A DNA stretch of 6,960 nucleotides from an uncultured Veillonella sp. (GCF_905209685.1 NZ_CAJLUB010000098.1:1-6960); one strand, 5' to 3'; counted from the first letter of the stretch, positions 1 through 5,818 are shown. The notes: generated from the letters alone by a model not told the origin. Numbers and translations are program-made.

Positions 1-289
1 ATGCATTGATTAAGCTCTCCTTAGCATGTGCCATTTGCGGTGGTACGCCAGCTGTGGCAAACAGAGCAATGTGAGGGTTATGCAATGTGCCTAGTACATC
101 ACGGGCCTCTTTATTAGCTGTCCCTTTATCCACCCAGAATCCTGCAAACACAAGATCATAAGATGATAAATCGGACGGCAACTCTTTCATAGATACGCAA
201 AGCGTATCTGCTGGCAATACGCTAGTAATAGCCTCTGCCACTTGTTTAGTATTTCCCGTAAGGGATGAATATATAACAATAGACTTCAT
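1..289 (-). CDS. Flavodoxin family protein, N-terminal part (C-terminus beyond window edge)
   Basis: Ninety-six codons are visible from an ATG at 289-287, and the gene runs off the left edge. The protein opens with a beta strand and FMN phosphate-binding loop (MKSIVIYSSLTGNTK, Thr11-Gly12-Asn13-Thr14), the signature of flavodoxins. Two further strand-loop segments follow: YDLVFAGFWVDKG at about residues 44-56, and IALFATAGVPP at 74-84, where flavin-ring loops lie in the family. The start is supported by GGAGG at 296-300, six bases upstream. Flavodoxins are small cytoplasmic FMN electron carriers. The GFWVDKG and LFATAG segments resemble the short flavodoxin-domain proteins of anaerobes (a BilS-like group), but I cannot assign that subgroup from a fragment. 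The partner is unknown. It is transcribed divergently from nrdAB; a link to ribonucleotide reductase activation is conceivable but not shown. Confidence 0.85.
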   Translation of the reverse strand, partial: MKSIVIYSSLTGNTKQVAEAITSVLPADTLCVSMKELPSDLSSYDLVFAGFWVDKGTANKEARDVLGTLHNPHIALFATAGVPPQMAHAKESLINA

Positions 290-316
290 GTCTTACCTCC
301 TATTTACTATATATCT

Positions 317-345
317 ATTATAGGACATGTATGACATGCTTTTAA
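317..345 (-). promoter_or_regulatory. Probable promoter of the flavodoxin gene
   Basis: On the minus strand a perfect -10 TATAAT (322-317) lies 17 bases from a weak -35 TTAAAA (345-340). It is about 28 bases upstream of the flavodoxin start codon, giving a short leader that includes the ribosome site. The -35 matches consensus at only four of six positions, so an activator may be needed. Confidence 0.5.
326..338. repeat. Inverted repeat inside the flavodoxin promoter spacer (candidate operator)
   Basis: CATGT-ATG-ACATG is a perfect 5-bp inverted repeat with a 3-bp centre. It sits wholly in the spacer between the predicted -10 and -35 of the flavodoxin promoter, where a bound protein would block RNA polymerase. 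The arms are short, so chance is possible, and no regulator is identified. Confidence 0.3.
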
Positions 346-364
346 TAAAATAAATCACAATAGT

Positions 365-384
365 ATATAGAACGATATAGAACG
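365..384. repeat. Perfect 10-bp tandem direct repeat
   Basis: ATATAGAACG occurs twice back to back (365-374 and 375-384). A 10-bp period is one helical turn, the geometry used by many dimeric response regulators and AraC-like activators. It lies about 20 bp upstream of the weak flavodoxin -35 box and about 155 bp upstream of the nrd -35. An activator site for the flavodoxin gene is therefore the simplest reading, though it is only an inference. Confidence 0.45.
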
Positions 385-507
385 GAATTTTATATACTGC
401 CACGTACTATTTTACTATTCTCAAAAGAGATACATTATTCAAAATCATCATATATGCTCTTTATATAATACTTTCTAGCATTTATAACTATATCGATAAA
501 TTTAACC

Positions 508-554
508 ATACTATATTTATAATTTTCTAAATGTCAATATTGAATGTATAGAAT
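508..554 (+). promoter_or_regulatory. Possible pair of NrdR boxes overlapping the nrd promoter
   Basis: Two 16-mers resemble the published NrdR-box consensus (acaCwAtATaTwGtgt). ATACTATATTTATAAT at 508-523 matches about 11 of 16 and is best in its left half. ATTGAATGTATAGAAT at 539-554 matches about 10 of 16 and is best in its right half. Their starts are exactly 31 bp apart, the usual spacing of paired NrdR boxes, and the second overlaps the -35 element. NrdR represses ribonucleotide reductase operons when dATP is abundant. AT-rich background makes partial matches easy, so spacing and position carry most of the weight. Confidence 0.35.
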
Positions 555-568
555 TTTTTCGCTATAAT
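540..568 (+). promoter_or_regulatory. Promoter of the nrdAB operon
   Basis: A -35 TTGAAT (540-545) and a perfect -10 TATAAT (563-568) are separated by the optimal 17 bp. Transcription should start near 575, leaving an untranslated leader of about 155 nt before nrdA. This is the best sigma-70-type promoter in the divergent region. Confidence 0.7.
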
Positions 569-594
569 CGTAACATAATGTATAAGCTTAATAG

Positions 595-620
595 GAAAAC
601 TACAACATATAGTAGTTTTC
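595..620 (+). repeat. Hairpin plus T-rich tail in the nrdAB leader (possible weak terminator)
   Basis: GAAAACTAC (595-603) and GTAGTTTTC (612-620) are perfect 9-bp inverted arms with an 8-base loop, followed by TTATTTTTCT. The shape is that of an intrinsic terminator placed about 20 nt after the predicted start. The AU-rich stem would make it inefficient. It may be an early attenuator or simply a 5' stabilising hairpin. Confidence 0.4.
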
Positions 621-630
621 TTATTTTTCT

Positions 631-674
631 GATTAGACTTAACTTAAAGATATTTTATACTTTTCAGTCTAATC
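631..674 (+). repeat. Second inverted repeat in the nrdAB leader
   Basis: GATTAGACT (631-639) and AGTCTAATC (666-674) are perfect 9-bp inverted arms around a 26-base AT-rich loop. Together with the preceding hairpin they make the nrd leader structured over about 80 nt. No known riboswitch consensus was recognised. Confidence 0.45.
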
Positions 675-729
675 TTATATATGCTTAGATTAACAGTTTT
701 ATTACTTTTAAGACTCAAGGGGAACAGTA

Positions 730-3012
730 ATGGAGATTATGATCAAGAAACGGGATGGCCATTTCGAGCCTTTATCCGTTGAAAAAACGAAACGTATGAT
801 TGCCTTCGCATGTTTGGGGTTAGATTCTTGTGATCCACTAGAATTGGAGTTAGATGCGAAGTTACAATTCGTTGATGGCATGACAACTAAAGAAATTCAA
901 AAAACTTTAGTACAAACAGCTATCGAAAAGGTTATCTCTAAAAAAGACGACGGTTTCGGCAACCAAGTTAATAAAATGAACCAAGATTGGCAGTTTGTAG
1001 CAGCACGCCTCTTCTTGTTCGATCTCTATAAAGAAGCAGCTATCACTCGTCGTTATAAAGCATTCGGTTATGGCAACTTCCCAAATCTTGTACACATGCT
1101 TGTAGAAGAGAAAAAATACGCTGACTTCTTCGTTACAGAATATACACCTGATGAATTGCAAGAGTTAGGCGATTACATCAAACCTAAACGCGACTACCTC
1201 TTTAACTATGAAGGTCTTAAATTATTGGCTGACCGTTACTTAGTAAAAGGCTTCAACAAAGAAATCTTTGAATTGCCACAAGAACGCTTTATGGCTATCG
1301 CTATGCACTTGGCATTGGTAGAGGGTGAAAACAAGGTAGAATACGCTAAGAAATTCTACGATTTGATGAGCCAATTAAAAATGACAACTGCTACGCCTAC
1401 ATTGGCAAATGCGGGCACACCATTCCATCAATTGTCCTCATGCTTTATCTCCGGTGTAGATGATAACTTATGGTCTATTTACGACGTAAATAGCAAATTC
1501 TCCCGCGTATCTAAACACGGTGGTGCTCTTGGTATCTATCTTGGTAAAGTTCGCGCCTTGAACTCCGACATCCGTGGTTTCAAGAACTCCTCTGGTGGCG
1601 TTATTCCTTGGATCCGTTTGTACAACGATACAGCGGTTGCGGTAGACCAATTAGGTAAACGCAAAGGCGGCGCTACAGTAACACTTGATATTTGGCACAA
1701 AGACTTCTACGAATTCGTAGAACTTCGCACAAATAATGGTGACGATCGTCGTAAAGCGCACGATATCTTCCCTGCTATCTCCGTTCCAAACATCTTTATG
1801 GAACGTATGATCGCTCGTGAAAACTTCACACTCTTCGATCCTCATGAAATCTTGGCTGTAAAAGGCTATGCCTTAGAAGACTTCTACGATACAGACGATA
1901 ACAAAGAGTTCACAAAACGTTACCTTGAATGTGAACAAGATCCTAATTTACACGGCATCGAAGTGCCAGCATTAGACATGATGAAAAAAATCATGCGCTC
2001 TGCTGTTGAAACTGGTACACCATTCATCTTCTTCCGCGATACTGTAAACGCTGCAAACCCTAACAAACATGCAGGTATGATTTACGCATCTAACTTGTGC
2101 CACGAAATCGCACAAAACGTTGGCTTCACAAACCTTGCTGAAGAAATCATCAACGAAGACGGCACTATCACTACTAAAACAAATACAGGCGACATGGTTA
2201 CATGTAACTTGAACTCCATCAGCCTTGGTCGCATTTCTGACGAAGAATTAGAAGAAAATATTGCTCTTCAAATCCGCATGTTAGACAATGTTATTTCCAT
2301 CAACCAAGCACCAGTACCAGAATCTCGCATGACATCTGATAAATACCGTGCTATTGGTCTTGGTACTTCTGGTTACCACCACTACCTTGTTAACCACGAT
2401 ATCCAATGGGAATCTGATGAACATATCGAAGTAGCGGACAAGTTGTTCGAAAACATCGCGTACTATTCCATCAAAGCTTCCATGGAATTGGCGAAAGAAA
2501 AAGGTGCATACCCTGCATTCAAAGGTTCCGAATGGGAAACTGGTGAATACTTCACACGTCGTGGCTACACATCCGATCGTTGGAAACAATTGGCTGCAGA
2601 CGTTGCAAAATACGGCATCCGCAATGGTTATTTGATGGCCGTAGCTCCTACAGGTTCTACTTCCAACATTGCGAATACAACGGCTGGTATCGACCCTATC
2701 TTCAAAAAATTCTTCATCGAAGAAAAGAAAGGTTCTTTCACACCAAAAACTGCACCAGATTTGAACAACAAAACATTCTGGCTCTATAAAGAGGCGCATA
2801 CAATCGACCAACAATGGTCCATCAAAGCTTGTGGCGTACGTCAACGTCATATTGACCAAGCACAATCTTTCAACTTGTATATTACACCTCAAATGAAAGC
2901 AAAAGAAATTCTAGACCTTTACGTTGAGGCTTACAAACAAGGTATCAAAACAATCTACTACATCCGTAACCAATCCCTTGAAATGGATGAGTGCACTAGC
3001 TGCTCCTCCTAA
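730..3012 (+). CDS. nrdA: Class Ia ribonucleoside-diphosphate reductase, alpha (catalytic) subunit
   Basis: This is the cytoplasmic enzyme subunit that reduces ribonucleoside diphosphates to deoxyribonucleotides, working with the NrdB radical subunit encoded next. At 760 aa it has the usual class I length. Residues about 4-96 form an N-terminal ATP-cone (IKKRDGHFEPLSVEKTKRMI onward), the overall-activity site that senses ATP/dATP. The ten-stranded barrel follows. Its redox cysteines are Cys238 (SSCF) and Cys492 (TCNLNS). The thiyl-radical centre is NLCHE with Asn455, Cys457 and Glu459. The radical-transfer tyrosine pair is Tyr743-Tyr744, and the C-terminal shuttle cysteines are Cys755 and Cys758 (ECTSC). 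The spacing Cys457-Cys492 is 12 residues longer than in E. coli. AAGGGGA at 717-723 supports the ATG at 730; the Met4 codon has only a poorly spaced GGAG. It heads an operon with nrdB. All catalytic residues are present, so it should be active. Confidence 0.97.
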   Translation: MEIMIKKRDGHFEPLSVEKTKRMIAFACLGLDSCDPLELELDAKLQFVDGMTTKEIQKTLVQTAIEKVISKKDDGFGNQVNKMNQDWQFVAARLFLFDLYKEAAITRRYKAFGYGNFPNLVHMLVEEKKYADFFVTEYTPDELQELGDYIKPKRDYLFNYEGLKLLADRYLVKGFNKEIFELPQERFMAIAMHLALVEGENKVEYAKKFYDLMSQLKMTTATPTLANAGTPFHQLSSCFISGVDDNLWSIYDVNSKFSRVSKHGGALGIYLGKVRALNSDIRGFKNSSGGVIPWIRLYNDTAVAVDQLGKRKGGATVTLDIWHKDFYEFVELRTNNGDDRRKAHDIFPAISVPNIFMERMIARENFTLFDPHEILAVKGYALEDFYDTDDNKEFTKRYLECEQDPNLHGIEVPALDMMKKIMRSAVETGTPFIFFRDTVNAANPNKHAGMIYASNLCHEIAQNVGFTNLAEEIINEDGTITTKTNTGDMVTCNLNSISLGRISDEELEENIALQIRMLDNVISINQAPVPESRMTSDKYRAIGLGTSGYHHYLVNHDIQWESDEHIEVADKLFENIAYYSIKASMELAKEKGAYPAFKGSEWETGEYFTRRGYTSDRWKQLAADVAKYGIRNGYLMAVAPTGSTSNIANTTAGIDPIFKKFFIEEKKGSFTPKTAPDLNNKTFWLYKEAHTIDQQWSIKACGVRQRHIDQAQSFNLYITPQMKAKEILDLYVEAYKQGIKTIYYIRNQSLEMDECTSCSS

Positions 3013-3034
3013 TACGAGATGTGTTTATAAATCT

Positions 3035-3065
3035 GATGACGACCTATAGCAGTATAGGTCGCATC
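3035..3065 (+). repeat. Intercistronic hairpin between nrdA and nrdB
   Basis: CGACCTATA (3040-3048) and TATAGGTCG (3053-3061) are perfect 9-bp arms around a GCAG loop. Four more pairs (GATG 3035-3038 with CATC 3062-3065) extend the stem to 13 bp with one bulged A. No T-run follows, so it is not a terminator. It ends seven bases before the nrdB ribosome site (AAAGGAG, 3073-3079) and could stabilise or process the mRNA, or tune the NrdA:NrdB ratio. Confidence 0.6.
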
Positions 3066-3086
3066 GTTATATAAAGGAGTCCTACT

Positions 3087-4115
3087 ATGGATAAAAAACT
3101 GATTTTCAACGAACATGGTGAACGTGGCACGCAATCTATGATTGGCGGCAACACCACAAATCTTCGCGAATGGAATCGTATCAAGTACGACTGGGCGAAC
3201 CAAATGTACCGTACAATGCTCAACAACTTCTGGATTCCTGAAGAGATTTCCTTGAACGAAGACGTTAAGCAATTCCCCTACTTAACAGATTACGAACGCC
3301 GTGCATTTGACAAAATTATTGCATTCTTGAACTTCCTTGATTCCATTCAATCTGAAAACTTGCCTAACTTGAGCCGTTATATTACAGCATCTGAAGTAGC
3401 ATCTTTATTGAATATCCAAGCATTTCAAGAGGAAATTCACGCTCAAAGTTATTCTTATATTTTGGACACTGTAACAAATCCTATTACACGTGACAAAATT
3501 TATGACGAATGGCGTACAGATAAAACATTACTTGAACGTAATCGCTTCATCGCCGATGCATACCAACGTTTCAGCGATGATCCTAGCGAAGCAAACCTCA
3601 TTCACACAATCATCGCCAACTATATCTTAGAAGGTATCTACTTCTACTCCGGCTTTAGCTTCTTCTACACATTGGCACGCCAAGGTAAAATGACAGCTAC
3701 ATCCACTATTTTCAAATACATCAACCGCGACGAAGTAACTCATCTTGTATTGTTCCAAAACATCATCCGCGAGTTACGTCGTGAACGCCCTGACTTGTTT
3801 ACGCCTGAACTGGAAGCGAAAATCACTGACATGATTCGTCAAGGTGCAGAAAACGAAATCGCTTGGGGTCAATACATCACTGATGATAAAATCCTCGGCC
3901 TTAACAACGTTCTTATTGAACGCTATATCAAATACCTTGCCAATATCCGCTTAGAAGCAATCGGCTTGCCTCATCTATACCCTGAAATCAAGGACAATCC
4001 TATGGAATGGATTGAAAGTTTCTCCAACTTGAATAGCACAAAAACTGACTTCTTCGAAGCTAAAGTTACAAACTATACAAAAGCAGCGGCATTTGATTTC
4101 GATGATTTAGAATAA
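3087..4115 (+). CDS. nrdB: Class Ia ribonucleoside-diphosphate reductase, beta (radical-generating) subunit
   Basis: This ferritin-like, all-helical subunit carries the dimetal-tyrosyl radical that is passed to NrdA. The complete ligand set is visible: Asp85 (LDSIQ), Glu115 and His118 with radical Tyr122 (EEIHAQSY), Glu182 (YILEGIYFY), and Glu216 with His219 (RDEVTHL). Trp49 (NFWIPEE) corresponds to the conserved transfer Trp. Tyr330 near the C-terminus is a candidate for the Tyr356-type relay. Numbering of Glu115, His118 and Tyr122 coincides with E. coli. The length of 342 aa is typical. The last residues, AAAFDFDDLE, form the tail expected to dock onto NrdA. AAAGGAG at 3073-3079 lies seven bases before the ATG, and nrdA ends 74 bases upstream. 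No nrdI is adjacent, which favours a di-iron Ia type over Mn-dependent Ib. A second, decayed copy of this gene's 3' end lies at 4988-5020. Confidence 0.96.
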   Translation: MDKKLIFNEHGERGTQSMIGGNTTNLREWNRIKYDWANQMYRTMLNNFWIPEEISLNEDVKQFPYLTDYERRAFDKIIAFLNFLDSIQSENLPNLSRYITASEVASLLNIQAFQEEIHAQSYSYILDTVTNPITRDKIYDEWRTDKTLLERNRFIADAYQRFSDDPSEANLIHTIIANYILEGIYFYSGFSFFYTLARQGKMTATSTIFKYINRDEVTHLVLFQNIIRELRRERPDLFTPELEAKITDMIRQGAENEIAWGQYITDDKILGLNNVLIERYIKYLANIRLEAIGLPHLYPEIKDNPMEWIESFSNLNSTKTDFFEAKVTNYTKAAAFDFDDLE

Positions 4116-4118
4116 TAA
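4084..4118 (+). repeat. Direct repeat copy 1: 3' end of nrdB
   Basis: This 35-bp segment covers the last nrdB codons and its double TAA stop. It recurs at 4989-5023 with 31 of 35 identical positions and no gaps. The two copies are 905 bp apart in the same orientation and bracket the rubredoxin-like/DUF2231 gene and its promoter. Confidence 0.85.
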
Positions 4119-4131
4119 AAAATGATAAAAG

Positions 4132-4167
4132 AAAAAGTGATTCTCACGGTGGGAGAATCACTTTTTT
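4132..4167. terminator. Bidirectional terminator between nrdB and the DUF2231 gene
   Basis: A perfect 14-bp stem joins 4132-4145 to 4153-4166 around a 7-base loop. It has a T-run on the plus side and, from the five As opening the left arm, a T-run on the minus side. It lies between convergent genes, 16 nt after the nrdB stop, and can end transcripts from both directions. Confidence 0.9.
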
Positions 4168-4196
4168 CATTATAAAGGTTATTCAGTTAATAACGG

Positions 4197-4835
4197 TTAG
4201 CCAGCTGTATATGGGCCGAATCGACCTGCAAATAGATAGGAACCCATTTTACCAAGTTTGGCAGCAAAGATAGAAGCTACGATACCTAAAATAATCATAA
4301 TCCATGCGTTATCAGCATTTACACCATTAGCAATAGCGATATAGGCTTGTGCACAGGAAAGAATAAAGTAGATAACTGTTAAGTAAATCTTTGCTTTAGG
4401 AATTTTAGATGTTCCTGTTTTGTAACGTAATTTACTACCAATATAACCAGAAATACCACCAATGATAACGAGAAGTGGTAAAATCATTGCTACTAATGTA
4501 ATGGCAGGGAATAATACATTTGCAATAGATGGAATCAACAATGCAATAACAGGTACTAAGAAAGAAGCTGCTGTTGCTGCGATTGGGAAATGTACCGCAA
4601 TTGGATGTAAATGAAGATCTAGCAATTTTTCACGTTTTGTATCAATGCGACGTGGCTTGTAATCCATCCAAACTGTTGGAGGAAAACCACATGTTGGACA
4701 AGGTTGATCCCTGTACTTAGCATCCTCAATATATCCGCATACACGGCAAATTATCCATTCGGTACCTTGTTCAGGTGTTGGTTTAGCTGCGGTAGAACTT
4801 GTTGCTGCCGTAGCTGCTTTTTGTTCTGCTGTCAT
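4197..4835 (-). CDS. Rubredoxin-like zinc-ribbon/DUF2231-type membrane protein
   Basis: The 212-aa protein has three visible parts. Residues 1-25 are a low-complexity Ala/Thr-rich tail. Residues 27-58 are a rubredoxin-like domain with two CxxCG knuckles (Cys30/Cys33 in CRVCG, Cys46/Cys49 in CPTCG) that should bind iron or zinc. From residue 71 comes a membrane part resembling DUF2231, starting with LHLHPIAVHFPI, with His75, His77 and His82, and about four hydrophobic segments (near 79-101, 106-128, 150-170, 176-194). Histidines at a membrane helix could be heme ligands; that is an inference. A membrane electron-transfer role, for example oxygen or metal stress defence, is plausible but unproven. 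There is no signal peptide, so the rubredoxin domain is probably cytoplasmic. AAGGAG at 4844-4849 sits eight bases before the ATG. The gene is monocistronic, convergent to nrdAB, and lies between two copies of the nrdB 3' end. Confidence 0.82.
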   Translation of the reverse strand: MTAEQKAATAATSSTAAKPTPEQGTEWIICRVCGYIEDAKYRDQPCPTCGFPPTVWMDYKPRRIDTKREKLLDLHLHPIAVHFPIAATAASFLVPVIALLIPSIANVLFPAITLVAMILPLLVIIGGISGYIGSKLRYKTGTSKIPKAKIYLTVIYFILSCAQAYIAIANGVNADNAWIMIILGIVASIFAAKLGKMGSYLFAGRFGPYTAG

Positions 4836-4863
4836 AATGAAATCTCCTTACTTAAGAAATTCT

Positions 4864-4897
4864 ATATAATTAAATAATGATTATTATTTAATTATAT
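4864..4897. promoter_or_regulatory. 15-bp AT-only inverted repeat with Fur-box-like core upstream of the DUF2231 gene
   Basis: The arms 4864-4878 and 4883-4897 are perfect 15-bp inverted copies around the loop GATT. Within them, 4873-4891 (AATAATGATTATTATTTAA) matches the 19-bp Fur box at about 13-14 positions, including the AATAATGATTAT hexamer pair. It overlaps the predicted -10 and start of the minus-strand promoter, where a repressor would act. A pure AT palindrome can arise by chance more easily than a mixed one, so Fur family control is only a candidate. Confidence 0.45.
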
Positions 4898-4920
4898 TAT
4901 AACATAATTCACTAAGTAAA
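4891..4920 (-). promoter_or_regulatory. Probable promoter of the rubredoxin-like/DUF2231 gene
   Basis: On the minus strand TATAAT (4896-4891) is 18 bases from TTTACT (4920-4915), giving a leader of about 50 nt before the ATG at 4835. A second TATAAT at 4901-4896 lacks a good -35. The AT-rich context makes the exact choice uncertain. Confidence 0.45.
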
Positions 4921-4987
4921 AAAGTAAAATTTATATGCTTATCAAAAAATTAAATATATCGTACTACTAACGTACCTATAATCAAAG

Positions 4988-5020
4988 GTAGCGGTATTTG
5001 ATTTCGATAAATTAGAATAA
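4988..5020 (+). pseudogene. Remnant of a second nrdB 3' end
   Basis: Read in frame, the segment gives VAVFDFDKLE followed by TAA TAA. The intact nrdB ends AAAFDFDDLE followed by TAA TAA. The DNA identity (31 of 35 bases at 4989-5023, plus weaker similarity back to about 4966) is far beyond chance. Upstream the frame closes at a TAA (4979-4981) and no start codon, ribosome site or ferritin-like helices remain, so it cannot be a functional gene. It is followed by its own terminator, mirroring the nrdB layout. It may be a relic of a duplicated or recombined nrdB end, or an attachment-like scar of the segment carrying the DUF2231 gene. Confidence 0.75.
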
Positions 5021-5023
5021 TAA
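4989..5023 (+). repeat. Direct repeat copy 2: decayed nrdB 3' end
   Basis: This is the partner of 4084-4118 at a 905-bp offset. There are four mismatches: two at GCA-to-GTA codon positions and two in the Asp-to-Lys codon region. All ten reading-frame codons and both stop codons are preserved. Confidence 0.85.
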
Positions 5024-5025
5024 GA

Positions 5026-5067
5026 AAAAAGATACCCAATCCAGATCTTTGAATTAGGTATCTTTTT
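5026..5067. terminator. Bidirectional terminator after the nrdB remnant
   Basis: AAAAAGATACC (5026-5036) pairs perfectly with GGTATCTTTTT (5057-5067). Inner pairs (AAT 5038-5040 with ATT 5053-5055) lengthen the hairpin across a C-A mismatch. T-runs are present on both strands. On minus it would end transcription from the DIP1984-family gene; on plus it now has no gene to terminate except the remnant. Confidence 0.85.
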
Positions 5068-5078
5068 ATCGTTTATAT

Positions 5079-5285
5079 TTAGAAATAGTCCCCAACGCCA
5101 CCCTCGTTTTTACAGTTGACACATGGTAATACATTGTAAATTGTATCAATACATTTGTGCGCAAATAGGCCTACACTGTAGATTTTTATTCGCCCCATGA
5201 ATGTATTCATCAAACGCTTGGTAAAAGCAAAAGTTTTGTGTCCACCCTGTATCAAACTACCAACTATATAGATATTAGCTTTCAA
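5079..5285 (-). CDS. Doubtful 68-codon ORF downstream of the DIP1984-family gene
   Basis: The frame opens with TTG at 5285-5283 and overlaps the end of the upstream gene by 11 bases. No Shine-Dalgarno sequence precedes the TTG, and inner ATGs lack one too. The translation is unremarkable except for a C-terminal CVNCK pair and an aromatic tail, and I do not recognise a family. It lies on the DIP1984-gene transcript before the shared terminator. It could be a small co-transcribed gene, the worn C-terminal part of a lost gene (compare the adjacent nrdB remnant), or simply 3'-untranslated sequence open by chance. I favour a non-functional reading. Confidence 0.25.
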   Translation of the reverse strand: MKANIYIVGSLIQGGHKTFAFTKRLMNTFMGRIKIYSVGLFAHKCIDTIYNVLPCVNCKNEGGVGDYF

Positions 5286-5733
5286 TCAATTCAGTGGTCC
5301 AGTTAGCAGACTGCAATAGATTGTCTAATAAACGAACTTGTTTTGCTATATTGTCAGCTTCTTTTTGGATATCTTTAACATTGACGGTCGGGATTAATTT
5401 GATTTCAGACCCTCTCGCACGAAAATTGATGCTACCTGCGCTAGACGCCAATGTCCGATAAGCACTTAGACGCAATGCAGCACTATCTTTTTCCGCAATA
5501 ATTTCAGTAATAGAGCGACCTTCTACAATAGTTTTGCAATTTGTTAAATTAATATGTGCAATTAACTTTTGAAGTCTAGTTACACATTGATCTAATGTTT
5601 TTAAAAGCTCTTCAGGGTTCTCATTCGGTGCTTCCCCTTCTTGCACTAAACTATTTTGAGTTAAACGAAGCTCTAAATCGCTAATTTTATAATTCAAATC
5701 AGATCGCTCTTGTAATGCTTCCGCTAGTTTCAT
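5275..5733 (-). CDS. DIP1984 family protein (often labelled 'septicolysin')
   Basis: This 152-aa soluble, mostly helical protein starts MKLAEALQERSDLNYKI and carries the family's recognisable blocks. These are VQEGE (30-34), a helical PEELLKTLDQ segment, INLTN (61-65), IKLIPTVNV (111-119) and a C-terminal NWTTELI around Trp145. Length and termini fit the family, so it appears complete. Long charged helices at 1-28, 40-62 and 118-144 suggest a coiled-coil bundle. The 'septicolysin' label is historical; no secretion signal or pore-forming feature is visible here and the function is unknown. The ATG at 5733 is preceded by AGGTGAG (5745-5739). The gene follows the GNAT gene on the same strand after an 85-bp gap that may hold its own weak promoter (TTGTAT 5793-5788, TAATAT 5770-5765). 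Transcription probably ends at the hairpin at 5026-5067. Confidence 0.85.
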   Translation of the reverse strand: MKLAEALQERSDLNYKISDLELRLTQNSLVQEGEAPNENPEELLKTLDQCVTRLQKLIAHINLTNCKTIVEGRSITEIIAEKDSAALRLSAYRTLASSAGSINFRARGSEIKLIPTVNVKDIQKEADNIAKQVRLLDNLLQSANWTTELIES

Positions 5734-5818
5734 AAACTCTCACCTCATATTTTGAAATATATGGATATTAATATACTGACTGAACTAATACAAACTATTA
5801 TATTTAGTATCTAGTTTC

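Larger units (their letters stand above)
290..729. other. Divergent intergenic region between flavodoxin and nrdA
   Basis: This 440-bp stretch is very AT-rich and shows no convincing protein gene. It holds the flavodoxin promoter and two candidate regulator sites on the left. On the right it holds the nrd promoter with possible NrdR boxes, then a nrd mRNA leader of about 155 nt with two inverted repeats. I see no specific structure between about 385 and 505. Confidence 0.7.

Noticed and set aside
578..688. 36-codon ORF in the nrdAB leader beginning three bases after the predicted transcription start
   Set aside because: It has no Shine-Dalgarno sequence, would need leaderless initiation, overlaps both inverted repeats and has a composition expected of AT-rich DNA. 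No amino acid run suggests a sensor role.
2281..2892. 203-codon open frame on the minus strand inside nrdA
   Set aside because: It is antisense to strongly conserved nrdA sequence, has no ribosome site, and its Cys/Phe/Val-rich composition is that of a reverse-strand shadow. Other frames inside nrdA, nrdB and the GNAT gene were dropped for the same reason.
4084..5023. An intact insertion sequence or integrative element between the two nrdB ends
   Set aside because: The 905-bp interval holds only one membrane protein gene and regulatory sequence. There is no transposase, integrase or terminal inverted repeat, so only a scar or recombination product can be argued.
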